DNA of 64,000 nucleotides from Bacillaceae bacterium JMAK1 (GTDB lineage: Bacteria > Bacillota > Bacilli > Bacillales > Marinococcaceae). Location of the stretch: assembly GCA_012970285.1 (NCBI GenBank), contig JIBW01000002.1:930001-994000 (forward strand), given 5' to 3'. The position numbers and the translations under genes were made by a program. Of this stretch, positions 52,866-61,590 are shown in pieces. Every line of letters starts with the position of its first letter. The stretch's first letter is position 1. The notes under the pieces were generated by a model. It was not told where the DNA came from. It did not search any database and was given only the letters and a program-made list of their open reading frames with translations.

Positions 52866-53444
52866 TTACTCAATGTCATCTCTGAGTTGCCGGATGTGCT
52901 CCATGATTCGTTCGGTAGCTTCTCTGGAACTGGCTTTCGATTCACGAAGATCATCCATAGGAATTGGCTTGCCATAAGTTAATTGTACACCTTTAAACGG
53001 CTTGTACCAGCCTTTGACATATGCAGGTACGACGACCGCTTCTGTTCTAAGTGCAAAAAAACCGGCGCCTGCTAATCCTTCACCGAGCTGATCGTCTTTA
53101 CTTCGGTTTCCTTCTGGAAACAAAAGCATCATTTCGCCATTTTTCAAGTGATTAATACCTGTTTTTAATGACTGACGATCACCAGTACCACGCTTAACTG
53201 GAAATGCTCCAAGCCTTCTTAAAAGACCACCGATAAACATCTTTTCGAACAGTTCTTCTTTAGCCATAAAACGTAGAGGTCGCTTAATGTAAGAACCTAG
53301 AAATGGTGGATCCCAATTGCTTTTATGATTGGAACATATAATAACTGGTCCATCACTCGGTATATGTTCCTTTCCCTGTATCTTCGCGAAAAAAACCCCT
53401 GAAAGTACAATTCGACAAAGAAATTGACCAATTCTATAAATCAT
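52866..53444 (-). CDS. plsC: 1-acyl-sn-glycerol-3-phosphate acyltransferase
   Basis: Makes phosphatidate from lysophosphatidate at the membrane. The 192-residue protein has the catalytic HX4D in SNHKSNWDPP (near residue 37), FPEGNRSK and VPAYVKG. Start overlaps the cmk end by 11 bases. Function is supported by the presence of plsY and gpsA a few kb away. Confidence 0.92.
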   Translation of the reverse strand: MIYRIGQFLCRIVLSGVFFAKIQGKEHIPSDGPVIICSNHKSNWDPPFLGSYIKRPLRFMAKEELFEKMFIGGLLRRLGAFPVKRGTGDRQSLKTGINHLKNGEMMLLFPEGNRSKDDQLGEGLAGAGFFALRTEAVVVPAYVKGWYKPFKGVQLTYGKPIPMDDLRESKASSREATERIMEHIRQLRDDIE

Positions 53445-54111
53445 TCGTCTCGATCTCCTTCAGTCGGGCGCGAGTAACAATCGTCTCAATTACTTCTGTT
53501 ATCGTAAGATTCGTAGTGTCCAAAGGCTCTGCATCATCCGCTTGCTTTAACGGTGCATAAGCTCTTGATGTATCATAGCGATCACGTTCTACTAGATCGT
53601 TATAAATCTCTTCAAGACTTGATTCTATACCCTTTTGGACATTTTCTTGATGTCTGCGATTTGCTCGCTCATTTGCTGTAGCGTATAAGTAAATCTTTAA
53701 TTCAGCATTTGGTAAAACGAACGTCCCGATGTCGCGACCATCCAATACGACACCTTTCTCAGTTGCTAACTGTTGTTGTTTCTTAACCATCGCTTCACGA
53801 ATCACACGATGTGCAGACACTTCAGACACGTGACTTGTTACTTCCCTTGTCCGAATTTCTTCACCGAGCAACTCTTCATTTACAAGCATATGGTTGCCTT
53901 CTTCAGAAAGCTTAAAGTCCATACGGTTGAGTAGTTGCATTAAGCTTACTTCTTCAGATGGCTTAATGTCATGACGTAATGCTTGATACGTTAGCGCCCT
54001 GTACATGGCTCCAGTGTCAATATATAAATAGCCTAGTTTTTCAGCAACTAGAGACGCTACTGTACTCTTTCCAGAACCTGCTGGTCCATCGATTGCAATG
54101 TTGATTTTCAA
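53434..54111 (-). CDS. cmk: Cytidylate kinase
   Basis: Phosphorylates CMP and dCMP. The 225-residue protein has IDGPAGSGKST (P-loop, residue 6 on), YIDTGAMYRALT, VLDGRDIGTFVLPNA and RDRYDTSRAYAPL. I use TTG 54111, seven bases after GGAGAG, giving MKINIAIDGPAG; the open frame upstream is not family-like. Confidence 0.96.
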   Translation of the reverse strand: MKINIAIDGPAGSGKSTVASLVAEKLGYLYIDTGAMYRALTYQALRHDIKPSEEVSLMQLLNRMDFKLSEEGNHMLVNEELLGEEIRTREVTSHVSEVSAHRVIREAMVKKQQQLATEKGVVLDGRDIGTFVLPNAELKIYLYATANERANRRHQENVQKGIESSLEEIYNDLVERDRYDTSRAYAPLKQADDAEPLDTTNLTITEVIETIVTRARLKEIETNDL

Positions 54112-54231
54112 AGTTATTCTCTCCGTATGTAAGGTCATTTTACTCGAATATCAGTGCCTAAATCTTATCATAATAAAGAACCGAAAACAATTCTAGTCAA
54201 GAAATCAAATGGAAAGTTTTCCTACAAAAAT

Positions 54232-54271
54232 CAGTGGTTTGCTTCGGAAAATTCATTGAAGCAAACCACTG
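54232..54271 (-). terminator. Terminator of the YeeE/YedE transporter gene
   Basis: Perfect 14-bp stem CAGTGGTTTGCTTC / GAAGCAAACCACTG, 12-base loop, followed by ATTTTTG on the minus strand. Confidence 0.9.
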
Positions 54272-54274
54272 TAG

Positions 54275-55522
54275 TTAGCAGAAACTATCGTTTTGTTTAG
54301 GAACACTTAGTCCAAATAAAGGACGTAAATAAAGTGCAAGAAATGTTCCGCCTAGCGCCATAATTCCCCAAATGTAACCGTGGGCACTAAATGAAGCAAT
54401 CCCACTAAAGTAAGCACCAATGTTACATCCAAACGCTAAACGCGCACCATAGCCCATCATTAAACCACCAATCACAGATGCAAGTGCATTGCCTTTCGTA
54501 ATCTTATTAAACTTAAACAAACCGCCAGCAGCTGATGCTAAAAATGCACCGAGAATAACGCCAAAGTTAAGCACAGATGTAGTATCTGCAAAAATTGAAG
54601 CATTTAACGCCGCTGTATCTCCTTGCCAAAAGCCCCAACTCTCAACATCAAACCCTAAAAATTGAGCAGCTTTCGACCCCCACAAAGTAAAGGCATACGT
54701 TACACCCCAAGGCGTCTCACGAACGAGAAGTGTAATCGCATTTAATACTGCCAAAACAATCGCTGCAGCAAACAGTGGCCAAGATCCTCTAAAAATTCGT
54801 TTCCAGCCACGTTCAGAAGGAACGTCTGCAAGCTTTGGAGGGTTTTTCTTCTTTTCAATGAGAACCGTAATTAGTGCAATCACCGCGAAAATGATCAGTG
54901 AAACCATCCACGCTCCTCCATACCCTAAACCAGTAGATGTGGCTAATGAAAATGGTTCGAACGCAGGCATGTCTTCCATCCAAAAGTTAAAGTGTGCAGC
55001 ACCAATCGTAGATCCGATAATAAAAAAGAGCAACGTAATGAACATAACAGAACGTCCACCACCAACGGCATACAGCGTTCCCGACGCACACCCGCCACCG
55101 AGTTGCATACCAATTCCAAACATAAATGCTCCGATGATTAGACTTACACCGACTGGTGAAATATTACCAGCTGCTTCGCCTCCAAAAAAAGTAAATCCTG
55201 TAGCTAAAATTGGTGCAAATAATGTGACAGCGACAGCCAACATGAGCATGTGCGCACGAACGGCTTGGCCGTTTCCGACAGATGCTAACCTACGAAAGGC
55301 GCTCGTAAATCCGAAACGTGCGTGGAATAATGTATAACCGAGTAAAATTCCGATAATGAGTAAAATAGGCTGAACAAAATGTTGCGTAAATAATAAATAG
55401 ATTGCTAATAAAATTGATGCGGCCAGTCCAACGGTTACTAAATTGAGTTGTGGACGTTTAAGTCCTAACGTTTGTTTGACGACCGATTGTTGTTCAGACA
55501 CTGGTTGAACATAACTTGACAA
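54275..55522 (-). CDS. YeeE/YedE-family sulfur-compound (thiosulfate-type) transporter
   Basis: Membrane protein related to TsuA, which imports thiosulfate. The 415 residues have about ten membrane segments in two pseudo-repeats with the conserved cysteines of the family: GGGCASGTLYAVGGG (Cys145) and LAFGCNIGAYFSG near residue 365. Start TTG 55522 behind AGAGGTGAT. It has its own promoter and terminator and is a single-gene unit between cmk and ypeB; no TusA-like sulfur carrier gene is next to it. Substrate is not proven. Confidence 0.85.
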   Translation of the reverse strand: MSSYVQPVSEQQSVVKQTLGLKRPQLNLVTVGLAASILLAIYLLFTQHFVQPILLIIGILLGYTLFHARFGFTSAFRRLASVGNGQAVRAHMLMLAVAVTLFAPILATGFTFFGGEAAGNISPVGVSLIIGAFMFGIGMQLGGGCASGTLYAVGGGRSVMFITLLFFIIGSTIGAAHFNFWMEDMPAFEPFSLATSTGLGYGGAWMVSLIIFAVIALITVLIEKKKNPPKLADVPSERGWKRIFRGSWPLFAAAIVLAVLNAITLLVRETPWGVTYAFTLWGSKAAQFLGFDVESWGFWQGDTAALNASIFADTTSVLNFGVILGAFLASAAGGLFKFNKITKGNALASVIGGLMMGYGARLAFGCNIGAYFSGIASFSAHGYIWGIMALGGTFLALYLRPLFGLSVPKQNDSFC

Positions 55523-55569
55523 GGGATCACCTCTAAATCTTATTCGTTTAGTCAGGAATGATAATCTAT

Positions 55570-55598
55570 ATCCTATTCTTGTTTTTAGATGTTGTCAA
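55570..55598 (-). promoter_or_regulatory. Promoter of the YeeE/YedE transporter gene
   Basis: Perfect -35 TTGACA (55593-55598), 17-base spacer, -10 TAGGAT (55570-55575), 48 bases before the start. Confidence 0.75.
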
Positions 55599-55608
55599 GA
55601 GACAATAA

Positions 55609-55651
55609 AAAAGATCGCCTGCAGATTGTAATTATCTGCAGGCGATCTTTT
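55609..55651 (-). terminator. Terminator of sleB-ypeB
   Basis: 18-bp perfect stem AAAAGATCGCCTGCAGAT / ATCTGCAGGCGATCTTTT, 7-base loop, T-run, three bases past the ypeB stop. Confidence 0.92.
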
Positions 55652-55653
55652 AT

Positions 55654-57012
55654 TTAGACAACATCAACATCGTATACTGGTTCCGCTTCTTGCATTCGTT
55701 TCACTTCTTCTTCAAAACCTGTGTCTGCATTCAAGTAAATGCGGTACGTGTCACCATTCATTGTCGCAAAGATTTCATACGTGAGCACTTCATCGCCATT
55801 TTGATTTTCAATAATAGCTAAGTGTTCTTCTCTTGATTTTAAATTAGGATGCAATTCATCAAGTGCATCATCAAGCGTTAACGCTGGCGACAAGTCATGA
55901 CGTTCACGATGATTTGCAAAGTAATTGGCACCTTTAAAACCGACAAGATCACCGTCATCAAGAGCAATTTCAACGATAAGCGCATCAGGGTATAAACGAA
56001 CATCGTCTTTTACAGGCACAAATTGAAAGGTGCCGATTGTATCATATTGCTTGCTGTCTACGAGTTGAACATCAGTAATCCCTTTATCCTCAAGGAATTC
56101 CTTCGCTCGCTCTGACGCATCGTTCAAGCCGATTTTTGGTTCAGTGATGTCTCTTGATTGCAATGCCCAAACCGGTAAGCCACCCCGTTCAGTCATATCA
56201 ATCATGTAGTTGCGTTCTCCATCTGAATCTTCAATAACGACTTGATAACCTTTGTATGGCATTCCTTCGCCTAGTTTTTCTGCTTTAGCATCGACACTAT
56301 TAGGAAGGTCTAAAAACGCCTTTGCCTTCTTTATAATTTCTTCTTCTGATAACTTCTCTTTATCTTTGACTGCTTTTGCAAGACGTTTATTTACATCTAA
56401 AGAAAAACCAGCATCGTCGTTCCAATTGTTTTCAGAGAAGCCTTTTGCTTTTTGATCAATTGATTTAAATGACGATACCATCGTCCCTTCACCAGGGTTT
56501 TGATCGCTCATTAAATCTCGTTCAACGTCAGACCAACGGAAATCGTTGTTCAACGCTTGCGCTTGTACGGTACGAAGATCATGCTTAATTTCTTTCGCTT
56601 GACTGTAGAAGTTCTCGAGTTTGTCATATTCTTCATTCGTTAGCGGCTCTTCATTACGATCGCGTACAGCTGTCTCATAAGAGAATTCCGCAACGTTTGC
56701 TAAGTATTGATCCGTTTCTTTCGCAGGAATCATACCGAGTGGCAACTCACCCATTTCATTGTGAGCTAATGAAGATATTCTCCAAACTTCTGAAAGAGAA
56801 CCTGAAAATTGACTTGCACCGTTCGTCGCCAACGATGCACCTAATTCATCTTCTAGTTGGTCCATGTGATAAGACAATTGATGAAAGGCTCTTTGATAGT
56901 TATTTTCATGACTAATTGCCAAAGCTTCTTTCTCTTGATGTGTTTGATATGCAAAGATTCCAGTACCGAGTAGTGCTACTGACAATACTGCAATGGTTAT
57001 CGCTCGAAACAT
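55654..57012 (-). CDS. ypeB: Germination protein YpeB
   Basis: Spore protein that stabilises and localises the lytic enzyme SleB. The 452-residue protein (about 450 in B. subtilis) has an N-terminal membrane anchor (FRAITIAVLSVALLGTGIFAY), a long helical domain and C-terminal PepSY-type repeats (about 225-440). ATG 57012 lies 18 bases after sleB. Confidence 0.95.
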   Translation of the reverse strand: MFRAITIAVLSVALLGTGIFAYQTHQEKEALAISHENNYQRAFHQLSYHMDQLEDELGASLATNGASQFSGSLSEVWRISSLAHNEMGELPLGMIPAKETDQYLANVAEFSYETAVRDRNEEPLTNEEYDKLENFYSQAKEIKHDLRTVQAQALNNDFRWSDVERDLMSDQNPGEGTMVSSFKSIDQKAKGFSENNWNDDAGFSLDVNKRLAKAVKDKEKLSEEEIIKKAKAFLDLPNSVDAKAEKLGEGMPYKGYQVVIEDSDGERNYMIDMTERGGLPVWALQSRDITEPKIGLNDASERAKEFLEDKGITDVQLVDSKQYDTIGTFQFVPVKDDVRLYPDALIVEIALDDGDLVGFKGANYFANHRERHDLSPALTLDDALDELHPNLKSREEHLAIIENQNGDEVLTYEIFATMNGDTYRIYLNADTGFEEEVKRMQEAEPVYDVDVV

Positions 57013-57030
57013 AATGATCCCTCCTTTAAC

Positions 57031-58059
57031 TTAATTCGCAAACACATGTTTGCCGATTTGTGTAATTGTCGGTCGCCCGAAAATCCACCCAGACGTAGCT
57101 GTTACTGGATTATAATAATAAGTCGCACCATTAGATGGATCCTGACCGTTAATCGCATCAAGTACCGCTTTTCTCGCTGTTTCATCCGGCGTTAAATAGA
57201 TTTGTCCATCCGCTACCGCCGTAAATGCTCTCGGTTCAAAAATGACACCACTCGCAGTGTTCGGAAACTCCGAATCATTCATTCGATTAATAATGACCGC
57301 TGCAACGGCTACTTGACCGACATAAGGTTCTCCACGTGCCTCGCCGTATACTGCATTAGACATAATTTGAATGTCGTTTTCAGAAAAACCGTCTGGAACG
57401 TTTGTTGCTTTTTGAATGTTGGCCTCATTATTTTGTTCTTCAGGCACCTCTCCACCTGTGTCTGGTTGTTGTTCAGGTGCTGCTTCTGGTTGACCTTGGT
57501 CTTGACCCTGGCCTTGATCCTGTCCTTGGTCTTGACCTTGATCCTGTCCTTGGCCAGATTGTGCTGGTGGTTGCCCTTCATTACTTGGCGTCTCTCCACC
57601 ACTCGTTCCTTCTTGATTTGAAGGTTGGCCCGATTGTCCACTAGAAGTGCCGCCACCTTTACTTCCTTTTGGTCCTTTTTGAATTTCTAACGGTGTCGTC
57701 CCGTAATGAGTGAACTTGCGACCGTTTTCTAACGCTTCATGCACAAACTGTTCATCGTAGTTTGTCGTTTTATCCAATCTTGCTTTCAAATCGTCTCCAA
57801 CAAGACCGTCAATCTCCATCCCGAACGCTTCTTGATATTCTTGTACACTCCAATACGTTCCCCATCCGAATACACCGTCAATTGTATCGTTGTAATAACC
57901 AATGTATTGAAGTCTAGCTTGAAGTTCTACAACGTCATCTCCAGTTGCTCCTTTTTGGATCACTTGATCACTAAAGGCTTCACTCGTCTGAGGAATTGAG
58001 AGCAAAAGCGTTGCAGTTAACGCGGTCATGCTTAGTATTTTTGCAGATTTCAACATCAA
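57031..58059 (-). CDS. sleB: Spore cortex-lytic enzyme SleB
   Basis: Lytic transglycosylase that degrades muramic-lactam cortex during germination. The 342-residue protein has a signal peptide (to about SEAF, residue 29), a peptidoglycan-binding domain (about 33-95, GDDVVELQARLQYIGYYNDTIDGVFGWGT), a Gly/Gln/Asp/Pro-rich linker (about 125-215) and the hydrolase_2 domain with the catalytic Glu in NAVYGEARGE. It is longer than B. subtilis SleB (305) because of the linker. Start ATG 58059 or 58056. Confidence 0.95.
   Translation of the reverse strand: MMLKSAKILSMTALTATLLLSIPQTSEAFSDQVIQKGATGDDVVELQARLQYIGYYNDTIDGVFGWGTYWSVQEYQEAFGMEIDGLVGDDLKARLDKTTNYDEQFVHEALENGRKFTHYGTTPLEIQKGPKGSKGGGTSSGQSGQPSNQEGTSGGETPSNEGQPPAQSGQGQDQGQDQGQDQGQGQDQGQPEAAPEQQPDTGGEVPEEQNNEANIQKATNVPDGFSENDIQIMSNAVYGEARGEPYVGQVAVAAVIINRMNDSEFPNTASGVIFEPRAFTAVADGQIYLTPDETARKAVLDAINGQDPSNGATYYYNPVTATSGWIFGRPTITQIGKHVFAN
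57490..57556 (-). repeat. In-frame GQDQ repeats in the sleB linker
   Basis: Tandem imperfect copies of a 12-base unit coding GQDQ, about five copies with one GQ variant. Likely length-variable between strains. Confidence 0.85.
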
Positions 58060-58133
58060 TGAATTCCTCCTTTTACTTTGAAACTTTTTATATGATGGTG
58101 TTAGTTTTCAAATCTATGGACAATTTTATTCAT

Positions 58134-58162
58134 AAAAAAACAACCGTACGAAAGTACAGTTG
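58134..58162 (-). terminator. Terminator of metI-yitJ
   Basis: 9-bp stem CAACTGTAC / GTACGGTTG (one mismatch), 4-base loop, followed by seven T on the minus strand. Confidence 0.88.
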
Positions 58163-58210
58163 TTTATGTAACAAAACTTATTGAAATAAAAACACGTGCA
58201 TGAAGACGTG

Positions 58211-60043
58211 TTACGTCATTATCGAAGAAGTTTTAATCAATGTCCTTGCATGTTCTACAAGTGCAGTAGACATATGGTATTTAAGAAACGGCGTTACGAT
58301 ATACACTTTACCAAAAAGTTCTATACACGTTTGTTGTAATTCTTCAGCAATTCGAAGACCTTCTTCTTCTCCTTTTTGGGGATCACCAAACGTTTTTTGC
58401 ATGCGAGAGCGTACCGTGTCGCTAAGTGAAATTCCAGGAACCTCATTATGAAGAAACTCAGCATTGCGCTCATTAACGAGTGGCATGACACCAATGAATA
58501 TTGGAATCGACAGATGTTTCGTATAGTCTCTTAATCGTTCAATTTGCTCTTTGTCGTACATGGGCTGTGTCATGATAAAATCCGCACCTGCAGCGATTTT
58601 CTTCTCCAGTCGCTTGATTGCTTTTTCAAGATTCGATACATTCGGATTAAACGCTGCTCCAACTGTAAATGACGTCTTCACACCAAGAGGGCGTCCAGAA
58701 TAGGAATAGCCTTCGTTCATTCCTTTTAACATTGCAATTAAATCAAATGAAGTCAAATCGTAAACAGAACTTGCACCTGGAAAATCCCCAACTTTCGTAG
58801 GGTCTCCGGTAATCGCTAACACTTCTGTTACTCCTAACGTGTGCAAACCGAGCAAATGAGATTGCATGCCAATTAAGTTGCGATCACGACAAGCGATATG
58901 AACGAGCGGTGATGCTTGCGTTTTTTGTTGAATGAGTGTTGCTGCTGCAACATTGTCAACGCGTGAAGTTGCCAATGAGTTATCAGCGAGTGTAATGCTG
59001 TCTGCACCGGCATTCACTAACGCCTCTGCACCTTTTAAGAACACTGGCATTTTTGAAAGTGACTTAGGAGGATCAAGTTCAACAATGACACTCGCATCAT
59101 AAAGCTGTTGATTCGACTCTTTAACTTCCACTTGCTCCTCGGTCGTTTCCTCAATGACGAATGTCCGTTTCTCTAACGGTGCTAACCCTTTTAAACGCTC
59201 TTTCAAGCCCCGAATATGTTCCGGTGTCGTCCCACAACATCCGCCTATAATGTTAATGCCTAATTCACGAAAAGCAGACGCTTGCGCTTTAAAGTAATTA
59301 GGATTCGATTGATAAACGAGCCTGCCATCTCGAATCCCTGGCAAACTTGCGTTTGGATACGCAGATAAATATAAACCTTCTGGAATTTCAGTCTCTTTCA
59401 ATGATGTGATTGTCTGCGCGGGACCCATTCGGCAATTTACGCCAACAACGTTTGCTCCTTCTTTTTGTAGACGCTTTAGTGCTTCTGTTAACGAAATTCC
59501 ACCGTGTAATACACCAATGTCCCCTAATGAAACATTGGCGATAATCGGAATCGTATTATGGTGCTTTTTGACAATGCGAATTGCACGGATAAGTTCATAT
59601 AAATCATAATATGTTTCAAGTAAAACGACATCCGGATTTTCACTTAACAACGCGTCAATCTGTTCAGTAACCGTTTCATCAATTTGATCGTCTGTCCATC
59701 CACTCGTTCTCCCGTCTTTAATTCCACCGATCGTTGCAGCTACATATACATTCGGTCTGAAAGCTGCTGCTTTTTTTGCAAGTTTCATTCCTTCTTTATT
59801 AATCTTCGCCACTTGAAGATCAAGCCCATAGGTATCTAATTTGATACGGTTAGCAGCGTACGTATTGCTCTGGATAATGTCAGCACCCGCTTGGACATAC
59901 TCAAGATGAGCTTCATAAACGAGTTCTGGGGCGTATAGGTTTGCTTGTTCGATTGACCCTGTGATATCCCGACTATATAACAATGTTCCCATTGCACCAT
60001 CACCAATTAAGATCGTTTCCTTTAGCCTCTCTAAAAAGCTCAT
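58211..60043 (-). CDS. yitJ: Bifunctional homocysteine S-methyltransferase / methylenetetrahydrofolate reductase
   Basis: N-terminal half (residues about 1-295) is a zinc-dependent homocysteine methyltransferase with VNCRMGP and GGCCGTTPEH supplying the zinc cysteines; C-terminal half (about 320-605) is a MetF-type reductase with LAITGDPTK and QPMYDKEQIERL. The fused 610-residue architecture is that of B. subtilis YitJ (612). Co-transcribed with metI (14 bases) under a SAM riboswitch, so it belongs to methionine supply. Confidence 0.94.
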   Translation of the reverse strand: MSFLERLKETILIGDGAMGTLLYSRDITGSIEQANLYAPELVYEAHLEYVQAGADIIQSNTYAANRIKLDTYGLDLQVAKINKEGMKLAKKAAAFRPNVYVAATIGGIKDGRTSGWTDDQIDETVTEQIDALLSENPDVVLLETYYDLYELIRAIRIVKKHHNTIPIIANVSLGDIGVLHGGISLTEALKRLQKEGANVVGVNCRMGPAQTITSLKETEIPEGLYLSAYPNASLPGIRDGRLVYQSNPNYFKAQASAFRELGINIIGGCCGTTPEHIRGLKERLKGLAPLEKRTFVIEETTEEQVEVKESNQQLYDASVIVELDPPKSLSKMPVFLKGAEALVNAGADSITLADNSLATSRVDNVAAATLIQQKTQASPLVHIACRDRNLIGMQSHLLGLHTLGVTEVLAITGDPTKVGDFPGASSVYDLTSFDLIAMLKGMNEGYSYSGRPLGVKTSFTVGAAFNPNVSNLEKAIKRLEKKIAAGADFIMTQPMYDKEQIERLRDYTKHLSIPIFIGVMPLVNERNAEFLHNEVPGISLSDTVRSRMQKTFGDPQKGEEEGLRIAEELQQTCIELFGKVYIVTPFLKYHMSTALVEHARTLIKTSSIMT

Positions 60044-60057
60044 CTAAACTCCTCCAA

Positions 60058-61167
60058 TCATCTCTCTACTTGTAAAGCTTGACGCAAATCTTCGATTAAA
60101 TCTTCTGCATTTTCAATACCACAAGACATTCTCATTAAGCAATCGTCAATACCGATTTGCTGTCGTACTTCTATTGGAACGTCCGCATGGGTTTGCACTG
60201 CAGGATAAGTCATTAAGCTTTCTACCCCACCGAGACTTTCTGCGAATGTAATGAGCTGCAATTTCCGAAGCACCGGGTCTACGAGGTCACTTGATGTGAC
60301 TCGAAAAGACAACATTCCTCCTCGACCAGGATAAAGAACTTCCTTGATGAGACTGTGTTCCGCTAAGAATTGCGCGACAATTCGTGCATTCTCTTCGTGC
60401 TTTTTCATGCGTAGTGCAAGTGTTTTCATCCCACGAACGAGTAGCCAAGAGTCAAAAGCACCGAGCGTCATGCCTATCCCGTTCTGTATATTAAAGAGCT
60501 TTTCAGCAATCGTTTCGTCATTGGTCGCAATTAGTCCTGCAACTAAATCGTTATGACCGCCTAAATATTTCGTGGCACTATGAATGACAATGTGTGCACC
60601 TTCTTTTAGCGGTTGTTGAATGAGCGGTGTATAAAATGTATTGTCTACAATAAGCAAAAGATTATGTCGTTTCGCAACATCAGAAAGTTCTAAAATATCC
60701 GCCTCTTGCATTTGTGGATTGGTCGGGGTTTCAATAAATAATGCTTTTGTTTGAGGTCCGATTAACGCTTCAAACGTTTCTAGATCACGAGGATCTCCGT
60801 ACCTAACACCAACGCCCCACTTTGGCCAATATTCATTAAACAGACGATACGTACCTCCATACAAGTCTAACGATGCGACAATCTCATCACCAGACTCAAA
60901 TAATGACAACACTGCTTGAATCGCCGCCATCCCTGAACTACAAGCAAATCCTCGAACCCCGCCTTCAAGATCGGCGATGCTATCTTCCAAAATTTCACGA
61001 GTAGGATTCCCTGTTCTAGCGTAATCATAACCTGTCGTTTCACCGACTCCCGAATGGCGATAAGCGGTACTCATATAGATCGGTGCATTCACAGCACCTG
61101 TGCGTTCATCACTTCGATTCCCTGTTTGAACGAGCTTCGTTTCTGTTGTAAATGGTTGCTTTTCCAA
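60058..61167 (-). CDS. metI: Cystathionine gamma-synthase / O-acetylhomoserine thiolyase
   Basis: PLP enzyme of methionine synthesis. The 369-residue protein has SSGMAAIQAVLSLF, DNTFYTPLIQQPLKEGAHIVIHSATKYLGGHND with the cofactor Lys, and LGGVESLMTYPAVQTHADV. I use TTG 61167, seven bases after GGAGGG; the TTG at 61182 is part of that site. metC, which follows metI in B. subtilis, is absent, its place taken by yitJ. Confidence 0.92.
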   Translation of the reverse strand: MEKQPFTTETKLVQTGNRSDERTGAVNAPIYMSTAYRHSGVGETTGYDYARTGNPTREILEDSIADLEGGVRGFACSSGMAAIQAVLSLFESGDEIVASLDLYGGTYRLFNEYWPKWGVGVRYGDPRDLETFEALIGPQTKALFIETPTNPQMQEADILELSDVAKRHNLLLIVDNTFYTPLIQQPLKEGAHIVIHSATKYLGGHNDLVAGLIATNDETIAEKLFNIQNGIGMTLGAFDSWLLVRGMKTLALRMKKHEENARIVAQFLAEHSLIKEVLYPGRGGMLSFRVTSSDLVDPVLRKLQLITFAESLGGVESLMTYPAVQTHADVPIEVRQQIGIDDCLMRMSCGIENAEDLIEDLRQALQVER

Positions 61168-61189
61168 TGTTAATCCCTCCAAGTCTTAC

Positions 61190-61233
61190 AAATAAACAAA
61201 AGTGCCTTCTTCAGAGATAGAAAAAGACACTTT
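61190..61233 (-). terminator. Terminator of the metI SAM riboswitch
   Basis: Stem AAAGTGTC / GGCACTTT extended by CTTTTTC-type pairs, followed by TTTTGTTTATTTG on the minus strand, 23 bases before metI. Confidence 0.85.
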
Positions 61234-61235
61234 AC

Positions 61236-61351
61236 GTGTATAGTTCTCTTATCTCTCGGACGATAAAGTCCGTAGGATGTAGCACCTGACTCCAATTGGA
61301 GCTGGTTGCTGAGACGTCTTCGGTCCGAATCCCTCAGTCTCTCTTGATAAG
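61236..61351 (-). promoter_or_regulatory. SAM-I riboswitch (S-box) controlling metI-yitJ
   Basis: Full S-box order on the minus strand: CTTATCAAGAGAG (P1 5' strand), ACTGAGGGA, GACGTCTCAGCAACC, GGTGCTACATCC, and GATAAGAG (P1 3' strand, 61243-61253), followed by a terminator. With SAM bound, transcription is expected to stop before metI. Confidence 0.95.
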
Positions 61352-61378
61352 ATCTATTTTTTTATAGTTGGTTCTTAT

Positions 61379-61407
61379 ACGATAACGCATCATTGCCCAT
61401 CTTTCAA
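61379..61407 (-). promoter_or_regulatory. Promoter of metI-yitJ
   Basis: -35 TTGAAA (61402-61407), 17-base spacer, -10 TATCGT (61379-61384), about 20 bases before the riboswitch. Confidence 0.6.
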
Positions 61408-61414
61408 GTCACAA

Positions 61415-61579
61415 TTATTCAGCCGTTGCTTCAATGACGAGATCATCTTCGTTCCCGCAAATGCATCGTTTAAATCCTGTTTCATATTCACCTTCGGCTT
61501 TTTGTCTTCCACGAAGAATGTACTTCTCTCCACATTTCGGGCATCGTATGACTATGCGGTACCTCGTATCAGTCGTCAT
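61415..61579 (-). CDS. Small zinc-ribbon protein (54 residues)
   Basis: Short gene easily missed by size cut-offs. ATG 61579 follows an excellent GGAGGT, and the product carries CPKCGEKYIL and RCICGNEDD, two CxxC knuckles expected to bind one zinc. It ends in an acidic IEATAE. No function recognised; the charge pattern suggests a nucleic-acid or protein adaptor. Lies 11 bases after prsW and probably ends the ypdA-ansA-prsW transcript. Confidence 0.82.
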   Translation of the reverse strand: MTTDTRYRIVIRCPKCGEKYILRGRQKAEGEYETGFKRCICGNEDDLVIEATAE

Positions 61580-61590
61580 GAAGCGACCTC

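Noticed and set aside
52443-52982. 179-codon plus-strand frame opposite ypfD and plsC
   Set aside because: Lies antisense to two certain genes, has no ribosome binding site and a serine/leucine-rich composition typical of shadow frames.
54858-55337. 159-codon plus-strand frame opposite the YeeE/YedE transporter gene
   Set aside because: Antisense shadow rich in Pro, Ala and Asn; no start signal and no recognisable domain.
57490-57556. Short repeats as a CRISPR array
   Set aside because: Units are 12 bases, in frame within sleB and without spacers.
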